This document shows, in pieces, positions 1 through 7,110 of a stretch of DNA of 14,524 bases. The notes under the pieces were generated by a model. The model had not been told where the DNA came from and searched no databases. It saw only the letters and a program-made list of their open reading frames with translations. The stretch's first letter is position 1. Each line of letters begins with the position of its first letter. Source of the stretch: an uncultured Pelagibacteraceae bacterium. GTDB lineage: Bacteria; Pseudomonadota; Alphaproteobacteria; Pelagibacterales; Pelagibacteraceae. The DNA lies in assembly GCA_913052435.1 (NCBI GenBank), contig CAJXDV010000016.1, positions 1 to 14,524 of the forward strand, written 5' to 3'. Position numbers and translations under genes: made by a program.

Positions 1-307
1 TATACTCTAATTTAATTTCATCTATATATTGTTTTATTTTATTTTCTGCTTTCTTAGACTCTACTAAGATGTGCTCTGGATTGTTATCACTGAGATCAAA
101 CCATTGAAAACCACTTGGATTGATATTGCAAACTTCATGTGCATCTGGACATAAAAAAATTGTATTTTTTAAAAATCTTTTCCAATTTAAAGTTAGCATA
201 CTTATATCTTTTCCATCTCCTCCATATCCATGAAGTAGAATTACTGCATTTTGTATTTTATTATACTCTTCAGGTTTTATGATTGTTGTATTAAGGCAAA
301 ATTTCAT
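1..307 (-). CDS. Alpha/beta-hydrolase, carboxylesterase/phospholipase type (C-terminus cut off by window edge)
   Basis: The frame opens with ATG at 307-305 and stays open for 102 codons to the left edge, so only the N-terminal part is present. The protein starts MKFCLNTTIIKPEEYN and carries VILLHGYGGDGKD at about residues 23-35. This is the oxyanion-hole strand-turn of the carboxylesterase/phospholipase (Abhydrolase_2) family. FLCPDAHEVCNINPSGFQWF follows at about 57-76, matching the 'PxAP...WFD' region of that family. The nucleophile elbow (GxSxG) and the Asp/His of the triad would lie outside the window. Those family members are cytosolic serine hydrolases acting on short acyl esters, and the substrate here cannot be told. 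The start overlaps the tlpA-like stop as ATGA, so the two genes are probably translationally coupled. There is no signal peptide. Confidence 0.75.
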   Translation of the reverse strand, partial: MKFCLNTTIIKPEEYNKIQNAVILLHGYGGDGKDISMLTLNWKRFLKNTIFLCPDAHEVCNINPSGFQWFDLSDNNPEHILVESKKAENKIKQYIDEIKLEY

Positions 308-834
308 AGATGATTAGTTAGCCAATCTAAAAAAGATTGATTTTCAAAATCAATATATCCCAAAATTCTTGCAAATTCATAGCCATCTTTATTAATTATA
401 ATTGTTGTTGGAACTCCTCGAAGTTGAAATTTTTTTGCTAATTCAGCGCCGGACCCAGAAAAAATTTCTAATTTATCTATATTCAATTCTTCAAAAAATT
501 CTTTAGACTTTTTATATTTTTCATCTCCTATGTTAACGGGAATAATTTCTATATCTTTGAATTCATCTTTTGATTTTAATCTATTTAATGATGGCATCTC
601 TTCTTTACAAGGAGTACACCAAGTAGCCCAAAAATTAATTATAACTAAATTTGAAATAAAATCGTTTAAACTTACTTTTTTGCTTTTGGAATTTATGAAT
701 TCTACATGCTCAATTTTTTTCTTATCTTTATGAACTATTAAATTTTTAATATCTGGAAGATCTATTGAATATGCAAAGGTAGATGATATTAAGTAAGTTA
801 TAATTACTAAATAATTTAAATTTTTGAATTTCAT
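304..834 (-). CDS. tlpA: Exported TlpA/ResA-like thioredoxin-fold disulfide reductase
   Basis: This is a 176-residue protein with an N-terminal signal peptide (MKFKNLNYLVIITYLISSTFAYS; lysines, a hydrophobic core, then a small-residue cleavage region near 20-23). A redoxin domain follows. The active site FWATWCTPCKEEMPSL has its CxxC at about residues 73-76, and the cis-proline loop RGVPTT is at about 139-144. Family members act in the periplasm as thiol reductants, for example in cytochrome c maturation or copper-site assembly; which role applies here cannot be decided. Length is normal. The stop shares four bases with the start of the downstream hydrolase. Only 24 bases separate its start from divergent argH, so its promoter must overlap that gap or the start of argH. 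I see no Shine-Dalgarno sequence. The symbol names the family rather than a proven orthologue. Confidence 0.85.
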   Translation of the reverse strand: MKFKNLNYLVIITYLISSTFAYSIDLPDIKNLIVHKDKKKIEHVEFINSKSKKVSLNDFISNLVIINFWATWCTPCKEEMPSLNRLKSKDEFKDIEIIPVNIGDEKYKKSKEFFEELNIDKLEIFSGSGAELAKKFQLRGVPTTIIINKDGYEFARILGYIDFENQSFLDWLTNHL

Positions 835-858
835 TTATAAAATGTATAACTAGATATC

Positions 859-2247
859 ATGAGTAAAAATAAAAACAATCAACCAATTTGGGGTGTAAGA
901 ATCAAAAAAAATTCTACAAATTTATTTAAAAAAGTTGGAGGATCTTTATCGGTAGATAAAAGATTGTTTAATGAAGATATTGAAGCTTCTGTTGCTCATG
1001 TAGAAATGTTATTCAAACAAAAAATAATTAATTTCAAAATAAAAAATAAAATTGTTTGGGGATTAAATAGAATTAAAAATGAAATAATAAAAAAAAAATT
1101 TCTATTTAATGAAAAACTTGAAGATATTCATATGAATATCGAAAACAGACTTTTTGAACTAATTGGAGAAGAAGCGGGATACATTCATACTGCCAGATCT
1201 AGAAATGACCAGGTAGTTACAGATTTTAAAATTTGGTTAAGAAAAGCCACTAATGTTATCATTAAAAATTTAGATATCACAATTAATAACATTTTAAAAA
1301 AAGCGAATAAGAATGTTGAAACAATAATGCCCGGATTCACACATTTAAAAAATGCCCAACCAGTTTCTTTTGCACATTATTTATTAGCATATGTTGAAAT
1401 GTTTACTAGAGACAAAAAAAGATTTAATAATAATCTTGAAAGTCTTTATGAAAATCCTTTGGGAGTTGCAGCTTTAACTGGAACGTCATTTAAAATTGAC
1501 AGATCGTATACAACAAAAAAACTAAAATTTAAAAAACCAACAAAAAACTCTATAGATACTGTTTCAGACAGAGATTTTGTAATTGACTTTTTATATTCAT
1601 GTTCGGCCTGTGCAATACATATTTCAAGAATTGCAGAAGAATTCATTATATGGAATTCAGATGCATTTAAACTAATTGTTTTAAATGATAAAATTGTTAC
1701 AGGATCTTCTATAATGCCTCAAAAAAAAAATCCAGATCCATTAGAATATTTAAGAGGTAAAACTGGAGAAACATTCGGTAATTTATTTTCTATGTTGACA
1801 ATCTTAAAAGGTCTACCATTGTCCTATTATAAAGATCTACAGGACGATAAAGAGTTAGTATTTAAATCTTTTGATCAACTAAAAAATTCTTTAATAATTT
1901 TAAATGATGTTTTTAAAAATTTCTCAGTAGATAAAAAAAAAATGCTAGAACTTGCAGAAAGTGGTTTTTTAACTGCAACAGATCTAGCTGACTATATGGT
2001 TAGAGAATTAAAATATCCATTTAGAAAAGCTTATTCGCAAACTGCTAAAATAATTAACTTTGCAGAAAAAAATAAGAAAAAACTTACAGAACTCAAAATG
2101 CATGAAATAAATAGAATCGAACCTAAATTAAATGAAGATGTATATAAAATTTTTGATCTTAAACACTCAATAAACTCAAAAACCTCATATGGAGGAACTT
2201 CTTTTGAGAATATTAAGAAAATGATAAGAAGTTATAAAAAAAACTAA
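859..2247 (+). CDS. argH: Argininosuccinate lyase
   Basis: The product cleaves argininosuccinate to arginine and fumarate in the cytosol, the last step of arginine synthesis. It has 462 residues, the normal length for the family. Visible motifs are TARSRNDQV at about 111-119, THLKNAQPVSFAHY at 161-174 (holding the conserved His), TGTSFKIDR at 207-215, and the fumarase/aspartase superfamily signature GSSIMPQKKNPD at 282-293 with the catalytic Ser loop. The N-terminus (PIWGVRIKKNSTN) matches the usual 'WGGRF' start, supporting ATG 859. A weak promoter-like pair, TTGAAT (824-829) and TATAAC (845-850) with a 15-base spacer, would give almost no leader. It is first in a tight group with the LptM-like lipoprotein (2-base gap) and lysA. 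Confidence 0.96.
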   Translation: MSKNKNNQPIWGVRIKKNSTNLFKKVGGSLSVDKRLFNEDIEASVAHVEMLFKQKIINFKIKNKIVWGLNRIKNEIIKKKFLFNEKLEDIHMNIENRLFELIGEEAGYIHTARSRNDQVVTDFKIWLRKATNVIIKNLDITINNILKKANKNVETIMPGFTHLKNAQPVSFAHYLLAYVEMFTRDKKRFNNNLESLYENPLGVAALTGTSFKIDRSYTTKKLKFKKPTKNSIDTVSDRDFVIDFLYSCSACAIHISRIAEEFIIWNSDAFKLIVLNDKIVTGSSIMPQKKNPDPLEYLRGKTGETFGNLFSMLTILKGLPLSYYKDLQDDKELVFKSFDQLKNSLIILNDVFKNFSVDKKKMLELAESGFLTATDLADYMVRELKYPFRKAYSQTAKIINFAEKNKKKLTELKMHEINRIEPKLNEDVYKIFDLKHSINSKTSYGGTSFENIKKMIRSYKKN

Positions 2248-2249
2248 TA

Positions 2250-2366
2250 ATGATAAAAAAAATAATTTTTCTTATGATGTGTTTAATAATTTTGGCTTCA
2301 TGCGGTAGAAAAGGAGATCCGGAATATCAAGCTACACAGCATGATATCATTATGCAAAAAGTATAA
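2250..2366 (+). CDS. Small LptM-like lipoprotein between argH and lysA
   Basis: This is a 38-residue gene starting two bases after the argH stop, with its own stop overlapping the lysA start by one base (TAATG). Translation gives a short lysine-led hydrophobic signal (MIKKIIFLMMCLIILA), a lipobox ending LASC with Cys at residue 18, then GRKGDPEYQATQ. The C-G-x-K-G start after the lipid-modified Cys resembles LptM (YifL), a short outer-membrane lipoprotein that helps assemble the LptD/LptE LPS translocon. In many Proteobacteria a gene of this kind lies just before lysA or dapF. The mature part is only 21 residues. The function is inferred from motif plus position. Tight spacing on both sides and clean lipobox logic make it a real gene rather than a chance frame. 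Confidence 0.8.
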   Translation: MIKKIIFLMMCLIILASCGRKGDPEYQATQHDIIMQKV

Positions 2367-3580
2367 TGAAATATATTAAAAATAGTTTTTTAATTGAAAA
2401 AGTAAATTTACAAAAATTAACAAAAAAGTTTGAAACTCCACTTTATTGTTATTCTTACGAAAAATTAAAACATAATATAAATAATTTTAAATTAAATTTT
2501 AAATCATTTTCTCCATTAATATGCTTTGCATTAAAAGCAAATTCTAATTTAAAGATAATAAAAGAAATCAAAAAACTTGGGTTGGGTGCAGATGTAGTTT
2601 CAAAAGGTGAGCTGATGAAAGCACTTAAGGCAGGTGTAAATTCAAAAAAAATAGTTTATTCAGGTGTAGGTAAAACCTCTTCAGAATTAAGTTATGCAAT
2701 AGACAAAAAAATATTACTAATAAATTCAGAATCCAGAAGTGAAGTATTAGAAATAGAAAAATTAGCAAAATCTAAAAAAAAAATTGTTGATATTGGTATA
2801 AGACTTAATCCAAATACTGACGCAAAAACATTGAGTCAAATTTCAACGGGGAAAAAAGAAAATAAATTCGGTGTAAATGAAAAAACTTTTATAGAATTAG
2901 TTAACTATATAAAAAAATCCAAATATATAAATTTAAAATGTTTGAGTGTTCATATTGGAAGTCAAATAATAAATCATAAACCTTATGAAAAAATGCTTAG
3001 AGTTATCGATAAATTAATTAGAAAAATTAATTATAAATTTGAATTTATAGATTTGGGTGGAGGTATGGGAATTTCCTATCAAGAAAGCAAAAAAAAATTA
3101 AATTACAAGAAGTATAGTCATGCAGTTAAAAAATTGTTAAAAAAACATGATTGTAAAATTATTTTCGAACCTGGAAGATCAATAATAGGAAATACTGGAA
3201 TACTTGTTTCAAAAGTTATTTATATAAAAGAAAACCAAACAAAAAATTTTATCATTCTTGACGCTGCAATGAACGATTTCATGAGACCTGCTTTATATGG
3301 TGCAAAACATCGTATAATTCCTTTAAATAGAAAAAGGGAAATTTCAAAGAAAACTTATGAGTTTGTGGGACCGATATGCGAAACTACTGATAAATTTTTG
3401 ACAATAAATAAATTTCAAAAATTGAATGAGAAAGATTTAGTTATTATTTGTGATGTAGGAGCTTATGGATCTTCATTAAGCTCGAATTATAATTTAAGAA
3501 CGAAGCCAGTCGAAATATTAGTAAAAGGTTCAAAAATAAGTGTTGTAAAAAAAAGACAAAAGCTAAAAGATCTAGTTTAG
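2366..3580 (+). CDS. lysA: Diaminopimelate decarboxylase
   Basis: This is a PLP enzyme that decarboxylates meso-diaminopimelate to L-lysine, the last step of lysine synthesis. It has 404 residues, a normal length. Fold-type III features appear in order: FALKANSN at about 54-61 with the Schiff-base Lys57, SVHIGSQ at 194-200, the phosphate-binding glycine loop DLGGGMGISY at 229-238, EPGRSIIG at 268-275, the CETTD active-site motif at 338-342 and the YGSSLSSNYN loop at 367-376. The start ATG overlaps the stop of the preceding lipoprotein gene by one base, so the two are coupled. A 10-bp stem-loop spans its stop codon. The gene is intact, and together with argH indicates amino-acid prototrophy for arginine and lysine. 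Confidence 0.96.
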   Translation: MKYIKNSFLIEKVNLQKLTKKFETPLYCYSYEKLKHNINNFKLNFKSFSPLICFALKANSNLKIIKEIKKLGLGADVVSKGELMKALKAGVNSKKIVYSGVGKTSSELSYAIDKKILLINSESRSEVLEIEKLAKSKKKIVDIGIRLNPNTDAKTLSQISTGKKENKFGVNEKTFIELVNYIKKSKYINLKCLSVHIGSQIINHKPYEKMLRVIDKLIRKINYKFEFIDLGGGMGISYQESKKKLNYKKYSHAVKKLLKKHDCKIIFEPGRSIIGNTGILVSKVIYIKENQTKNFIILDAAMNDFMRPALYGAKHRIIPLNRKREISKKTYEFVGPICETTDKFLTINKFQKLNEKDLVIICDVGAYGSSLSSNYNLRTKPVEILVKGSKISVVKKRQKLKDLV

Positions 3581-3585
3581 CTTTT
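3558..3585 (+). terminator. Stem-loop over the lysA stop codon, terminator-like
   Basis: The arms AAAAGCTAAA (3558-3567) and TTTAGCTTTT (3576-3585) are perfect 10-bp reverse complements around an 8-base loop, and the right arm ends in TTTT. The right arm contains the TAG stop of lysA. The stem has only two G:C pairs and the T-tract is short, so this is at best a weak or partial terminator that could reduce read-through into the acyltransferase gene. Confidence 0.45.
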
Positions 3586-3592
3586 GATTAAA

Positions 3593-4294
3593 ATGATAAA
3601 AAACTTTTTATTTCAATTTTTCTTTTTTTTGGGAATAATTTGTATTTCAATTTTATTTTTACCCACATTATTAATGCCAACTGAAATTGTATTGTTTGGT
3701 GGAAAACTTATGGGTTACTGGTCTGAAATTTGTTTAAAACTTTTTCTATCAACAAAAGTTGTTGTGAAAGGAAAGGAAAATATTATAACCCATGAAAAAT
3801 TTTTTATAGCGGCGTCTCATCAATCTATGTTTGAAACTTTTTATTTACAGACAATTTTTAACTCGCCAATATTTATTTTAAAAAAAGAATTATTGCAGAT
3901 TCCCATATTTGGTTGGTATTTAAAAAAAATTGGATCTATTTCAATTAAAAGAAATAAAGTGACTAAAGATAACTTGGGAATAATTGATAAAATTAAAAAA
4001 TTGGTTCAAAATTCTGATAGACCAATAATTATATTTCCACAAGCAACTCGAGTTTTACCAAATGAAAGAATTTCTTTTAAAAAAGGTGTTGGCAGAATTT
4101 ATAATGAGCTTGGAATCAAATGCCAGCCAGTAGCAATAAATTCTGGAAACGTTTGGCCCAAAAAAGGGTCTTTGAAGACAAATAAATTGATTACTATTTC
4201 AATTTTAGAACCTGTTAATCCAGGAATGAAACCAGATGATTTTACTAGTACAATTGAAAGAAAAATATACTCCGAACTAGACTTAATTTGTTAG
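3593..4294 (+). CDS. PlsC-like 1-acyl-glycerol-3-phosphate acyltransferase
   Basis: The product is a 233-residue membrane-associated acyltransferase of the PlsC/LPLAT family, probably adding the second acyl chain to lysophosphatidic acid in phospholipid synthesis. The N-terminus is strongly hydrophobic (about residues 4-30, one or two membrane segments). Motif I reads SHQSMFETF (His76-x4-Glu81), and motif III reads IFPQATR (about 147-153) where FPEGTR is usual. The Glu in motif I replaces the textbook Asp. An upstream in-frame TTG at 3584 was rejected because it lies inside the lysA stem-loop; ATG 3593 is 12 bases after the lysA stop. The 3' end overlaps the convergent dnaN stop by four bases. 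It could be an LPLAT with another acyl acceptor. Confidence 0.85.
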   Translation: MIKNFLFQFFFFLGIICISILFLPTLLMPTEIVLFGGKLMGYWSEICLKLFLSTKVVVKGKENIITHEKFFIAASHQSMFETFYLQTIFNSPIFILKKELLQIPIFGWYLKKIGSISIKRNKVTKDNLGIIDKIKKLVQNSDRPIIIFPQATRVLPNERISFKKGVGRIYNELGIKCQPVAINSGNVWPKKGSLKTNKLITISILEPVNPGMKPDDFTSTIERKIYSELDLIC

Positions 4295-5403
4295 CCCTTC
4301 ATGGGCATAATAACATAGATACTATCAAAGTCTGCTGGGTCCCTGATTAAGGCTGGAGATGTTGTGTCTTTTAAATAAATTTCAATACCGTCACCATCTA
4401 GCTGTGAGGCTACATCAATTAGATATCTTGAATTAAAGCTAATGTCTAGTTCATGATCAAACTTTACATTCAAACTTTCTTTTCCATCACCACTATTAGT
4501 ATTATTTACTGATAAGTTTAAATTATCTTTTGAGAGATTAAATTTTACTCCATCTTTTTTATCTAATGAAACAGACGCAACTCTATCAACTGAATTTAAA
4601 AACAATTTTAAATCTACTTCTAATTTTTTTTGATTTTCTTTTGGTATTACTTGAACATAATTAGGAAATTTACCATCAATCAATTTAGATATTAAGATAC
4701 TATTATTTAACTCAAATTTTATTTTTGATTTAATATTAGAAATTTTTACATCGCCTTCATAAGCTTCTAATAGAGAGCATAATTGAAAGATAGTTTTTTT
4801 TGGGAGAATTATTGGTTCAAATTCAATCTTATTTTGAAGTCTTATTTTAGATATAGACATTCTATGACTGTCTGTGGCAACGGAAGTTAAAAATATTTTA
4901 TCATCTGTTTGGGTTTGGTGAAAAAAAATTCCACTTAGATAATGTCTCGTTTCATCATTTGAAACCGAAAATTTACATTTGTTTAATAATTTTAATAATT
5001 CCTTTGATTTGATTGAGAATTCATTTTGATTGAAATTTTCATCTGTTAAAGGAAATTCTGATGCACTTATGCAATTCAAATTAAAAATAGATTTCTCAGA
5101 CTCAAGTTGTAGTTTGTTTTCACTTGGATTTGAAAAATTTATTTTATTACCTGAGGAAAATTTTCTCACAATATCATACGTGATTGATGATGAAGTGGTT
5201 GTTTTGCCTTCTTCTAATATTTCAACATTTGAGATTTGATTAATAAAAATTAAGTCTAAATCTGTTGCTGTAATTGTTAATTTGTCATTACTTACATCTA
5301 ATAAAATATTAGATAAAATTGGTAGTGTACTTCTTTTTTCAATAACTCCTTGGCAGTAACTTAATGATTTTTGTAGATCTTGCTGATTTACGTTAAATTT
5401 CAT
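4291..5403 (-). CDS. dnaN: DNA polymerase III beta subunit (sliding clamp)
   Basis: This is the ring-shaped clamp that tethers DNA polymerase III to DNA. It has 370 residues, the usual length for three tandem clamp domains. The start MKFNVNQQDLQKSLSYCQGV followed by KRSTLPILSNILLDV is the classic N-terminal domain opening, and the protein ends YVIMPMKG, matching the conserved C-terminal 'YVIMPMR' strand. The start lies 11 bases inside the end of dnaA, so translation is probably coupled and the dnaA-dnaN order is kept. No recF follows: the next gene, plsC-like, is convergent and their stop codons overlap (TTAG, 4291-4294), leaving no room for a separate terminator between them. Confidence 0.97.
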   Translation of the reverse strand: MKFNVNQQDLQKSLSYCQGVIEKRSTLPILSNILLDVSNDKLTITATDLDLIFINQISNVEILEEGKTTTSSSITYDIVRKFSSGNKINFSNPSENKLQLESEKSIFNLNCISASEFPLTDENFNQNEFSIKSKELLKLLNKCKFSVSNDETRHYLSGIFFHQTQTDDKIFLTSVATDSHRMSISKIRLQNKIEFEPIILPKKTIFQLCSLLEAYEGDVKISNIKSKIKFELNNSILISKLIDGKFPNYVQVIPKENQKKLEVDLKLFLNSVDRVASVSLDKKDGVKFNLSKDNLNLSVNNTNSGDGKESLNVKFDHELDISFNSRYLIDVASQLDGDGIEIYLKDTTSPALIRDPADFDSIYVIMPMKG

Positions 5404-6814
5404 TTTCTTGGTTATATAAAATCTTGTTCTTCAAACTATCAATATTAATATTTAACTCATTATCTTCTTTTCTTAGCTTATCGATGGTCTTAACTGAATG
5501 AATAACTGTCGTATGGTCCCTATTTGAAAAAGCTCTTCCAATTTCAGGTAAAGATTTAGAAGTTAGAATTTTTGACAAATATATTGCAGTTTGTCTCGGT
5601 CTAACTAAATACCTAGATCTTCTTGGTGAAAGCATTTCATTTTTACTTATCTTAAAAAATTTGCAAACAACAGTCTGAATAGAGTCTATTGTTACTTTGT
5701 TTTCTGATAGATTTAGTAAATCTTTTAAAATCACTCTAACCTCAGATAAACTTGGAACTTTATTGTAAATCCTTGAGTATGACACAATTCTATTTAATGC
5801 ACCCACTAACTCTCTGATGCTAGTTCTAATTTCAGTGCTGATAAATTTTTGTACTTCTTCCGTTATATTAATTTGGTTTGAATAAAGTAATTTAAGCTCA
5901 TCTATTTTAGATTTAATTATTTTGTGTCTCAACTCATAATCGGCATTTTGGATATCAACAACTAAACCACCGGAAAATCTAGATTTAATTCTCTCTTGAA
6001 TTCTAGCTAGTTTGTTTGGTGGTCGATCTGCAGATATAATAATCTGAGAATCTTTTTCTAATAATGCATTAAAAGTATGAAAAAATTCTTCCTGCATTGC
6101 TTCTTTACCATTCATAAATTGAATATCATCGATTAACAAAATATCGGTATTTCTAAAGTATTCTTTAAACTTTACCATTTCATTTGATTTGATGGATTTA
6201 ACAAATTGATACATAAATCTTTCTGCGGAAATTAACATGACTTTGTTTTTTTCTTTTAAACTTAAACCAATAGAATTTAATAAATGTGTTTTACCCATAC
6301 CAACACCTCCATGAAGATATAAAGGATTGTAATGGGCAATATCTTGAGAGACTTTTTTCGACGCCTCAAAAGCTAGCTTGTTACTAGGTCCAGTTATAAA
6401 GTTCTCAAAATTTTTATTTGGATCTATTCTATTATATTGAAGAAAAGAGTCCTTAATAAATGATACATTATCATTAATCAAAGATTTGTTTTTGTCGTTT
6501 TTTTTTGATTCTGAATTATTTAATATAGCTTTATTATTATCTTCAATAATAAACTCAATTCTTATAATATCTTTATTATATTTCTTAACTATTTGTAAGA
6601 TTTGATCTAAATACCTGGATGTTATCCAGTCTCTTATAAATCTTGTTGAAACTGAAATTAATATATAGTTTTTAAATTCATCTACTAATTCAATTTTTTT
6701 AAGCCAACTCTCATAAATATCCTGGGCAAAATTGCCTCTCATCACAAATTGAATTGTTTGCCAATCAATTTTTTTTTTAATTACGCTATTAGAATTTTGT
6801 AAATTATTGTTCAT
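5393..6814 (-). CDS. dnaA: Chromosomal replication initiator DnaA
   Basis: This is an AAA+ ATPase that binds DnaA boxes and opens the origin. All four domains are present in 473 residues: domain I (about 15-85), a short lysine/asparagine-rich linker (about 95-125), the ATPase domain with Walker A HGGVGMGKTHLL at about 168-179 and Walker B ILLIDDIQF at 225-233, and a C-terminal DNA-binding domain with the signature RDHTTVIHS at about 432-440. The conserved DNA-binding signature predicts recognition of boxes near TTATNCACA. ATG 6814 fits the family N-terminus, and no Shine-Dalgarno sequence is visible. The 3' end overlaps dnaN by 11 bases. The 296-base upstream spacer holds candidate regulatory sites described separately, and rpsT and mutM lie upstream on the same strand. 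Confidence 0.97.
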   Translation of the reverse strand: MNNNLQNSNSVIKKKIDWQTIQFVMRGNFAQDIYESWLKKIELVDEFKNYILISVSTRFIRDWITSRYLDQILQIVKKYNKDIIRIEFIIEDNNKAILNNSESKKNDKNKSLINDNVSFIKDSFLQYNRIDPNKNFENFITGPSNKLAFEASKKVSQDIAHYNPLYLHGGVGMGKTHLLNSIGLSLKEKNKVMLISAERFMYQFVKSIKSNEMVKFKEYFRNTDILLIDDIQFMNGKEAMQEEFFHTFNALLEKDSQIIISADRPPNKLARIQERIKSRFSGGLVVDIQNADYELRHKIIKSKIDELKLLYSNQINITEEVQKFISTEIRTSIRELVGALNRIVSYSRIYNKVPSLSEVRVILKDLLNLSENKVTIDSIQTVVCKFFKISKNEMLSPRRSRYLVRPRQTAIYLSKILTSKSLPEIGRAFSNRDHTTVIHSVKTIDKLRKEDNELNINIDSLKNKILYNQENEI

Positions 6815-6843
6815 GGAAGAGTTCCAATTAAAACGTATGATCG

Positions 6844-6857
6844 TTTATTGCAATAAA
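6844..6857. promoter_or_regulatory. Perfect 14-bp palindrome 30 bases upstream of dnaA
   Basis: TTTATTGCAATAAA is its own reverse complement with no spacer, the form expected for a dimeric regulator operator. It lies in the presumed 5' untranslated leader of dnaA. I do not recognise the binding protein. Confidence 0.35.
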
Positions 6858-6886
6858 TTTATTTATAAAAATAAAAAAAAATAAAA

Positions 6887-6914
6887 TTTATAAGTGTATA
6901 AATCTATAATTGAA
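6887..6914 (-). promoter_or_regulatory. Weak candidate promoter for dnaA
   Basis: On the minus strand, TTCAAT (6914-6909) and TATAAA (6892-6887) are separated by 16 bases. The -35 box matches sigma-70 consensus at only half its positions, so chance is likely in DNA this rich in A and T. What lifts it slightly is that the DnaA-box-like 9-mer lies inside the spacer. Confidence 0.25.
6893..6901 (-). promoter_or_regulatory. DnaA-box-like 9-mer upstream of dnaA
   Basis: The minus strand reads TTATACACT, which differs from the TTATNCACA consensus only at the last base. It sits about 80 bases before the dnaA start, between the candidate -35 and -10 boxes, a position suited to autorepression by DnaA. 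It is a single copy and not a perfect box. Confidence 0.35.
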
Positions 6915-7020
6915 TCATTATTAAATTATATTTTTTATTACAACTTGGATTAGTAAATTAATATTTACTTTTTTTAATAAATTTTTTTTCTACATCTTGT
7001 GTCTTATAATCTTAAAGATT

Positions 7021-7067
7021 TATATGTTGTAATTAAAAAACAGATTTGTCCTATAAGTTGTAATTAA
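7021..7067. repeat. 16-base direct repeat, 31-bp period, in the dnaA upstream region
   Basis: TATATGTTGTAATTAA (7021-7036) and TATAAGTTGTAATTAA (7052-7067) differ at one of 16 positions and start 31 bases apart, close to three helical turns. A shorter inverted relative, AAGTTGTAATAA on the minus strand, lies at 6946-6935. The spacing suggests same-face protein binding; the protein is unknown. Confidence 0.5.
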
Positions 7068-7110
7068 TAATTTTTAAAATTAAAAAATTTTTTTTATCTA
7101 CTTTGGGTTG

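Larger units (their letters stand above)
6815..7110 (-). other. A+T-rich rpsT-dnaA spacer, likely dnaA control region
   Basis: This is the longest gene-free stretch in the window, and I see no coding frame or RNA gene in it. It is almost entirely A and T. Against that background stand a 14-bp palindrome near the dnaA start, one DnaA-box-like 9-mer, a pair of 16-base direct repeats (7021-7036, 7052-7067), a further inverted TTACAAC copy (6935-6946), and two copies of TGTCYTATAA (7000-7009, 7047-7056). It most likely holds the dnaA promoter and its control sites. A replication origin is possible but not supported, because only one weak DnaA box is present. Confidence 0.5.

Noticed and set aside
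530..733. Antisense open frame across tlpA, and similar frames opposite argH, dnaN, ubiB, the E1 enzyme and prx
   Set aside because: These are shadows of well-supported genes, with no family resemblance, start signals or spacing of their own.
4294..4306. GCCC-TTCAT-GGGC hairpin between plsC-like and dnaN as a terminator
   Set aside because: It has no T-tract on either side and encodes the conserved MPMKG end of DnaN, which explains the G+C bases.
7064..7083. TTAA-rich stretch as a CtrA site (TTAA-N7-TTAA)
   Set aside because: The spacings are 6, 2 and 12 bases, not 7, and TTAA is very common in this composition.
7080..7096. A-run/T-run palindrome after rpsT as an intrinsic terminator
   Set aside because: It is only A and T with no stable stem, and is expected by chance here.
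6815..7110. Replication origin
   Set aside because: Only one imperfect DnaA box is visible. Neighbouring dnaA is not enough, since many Alphaproteobacteria have the origin elsewhere; GC-skew data would be needed.
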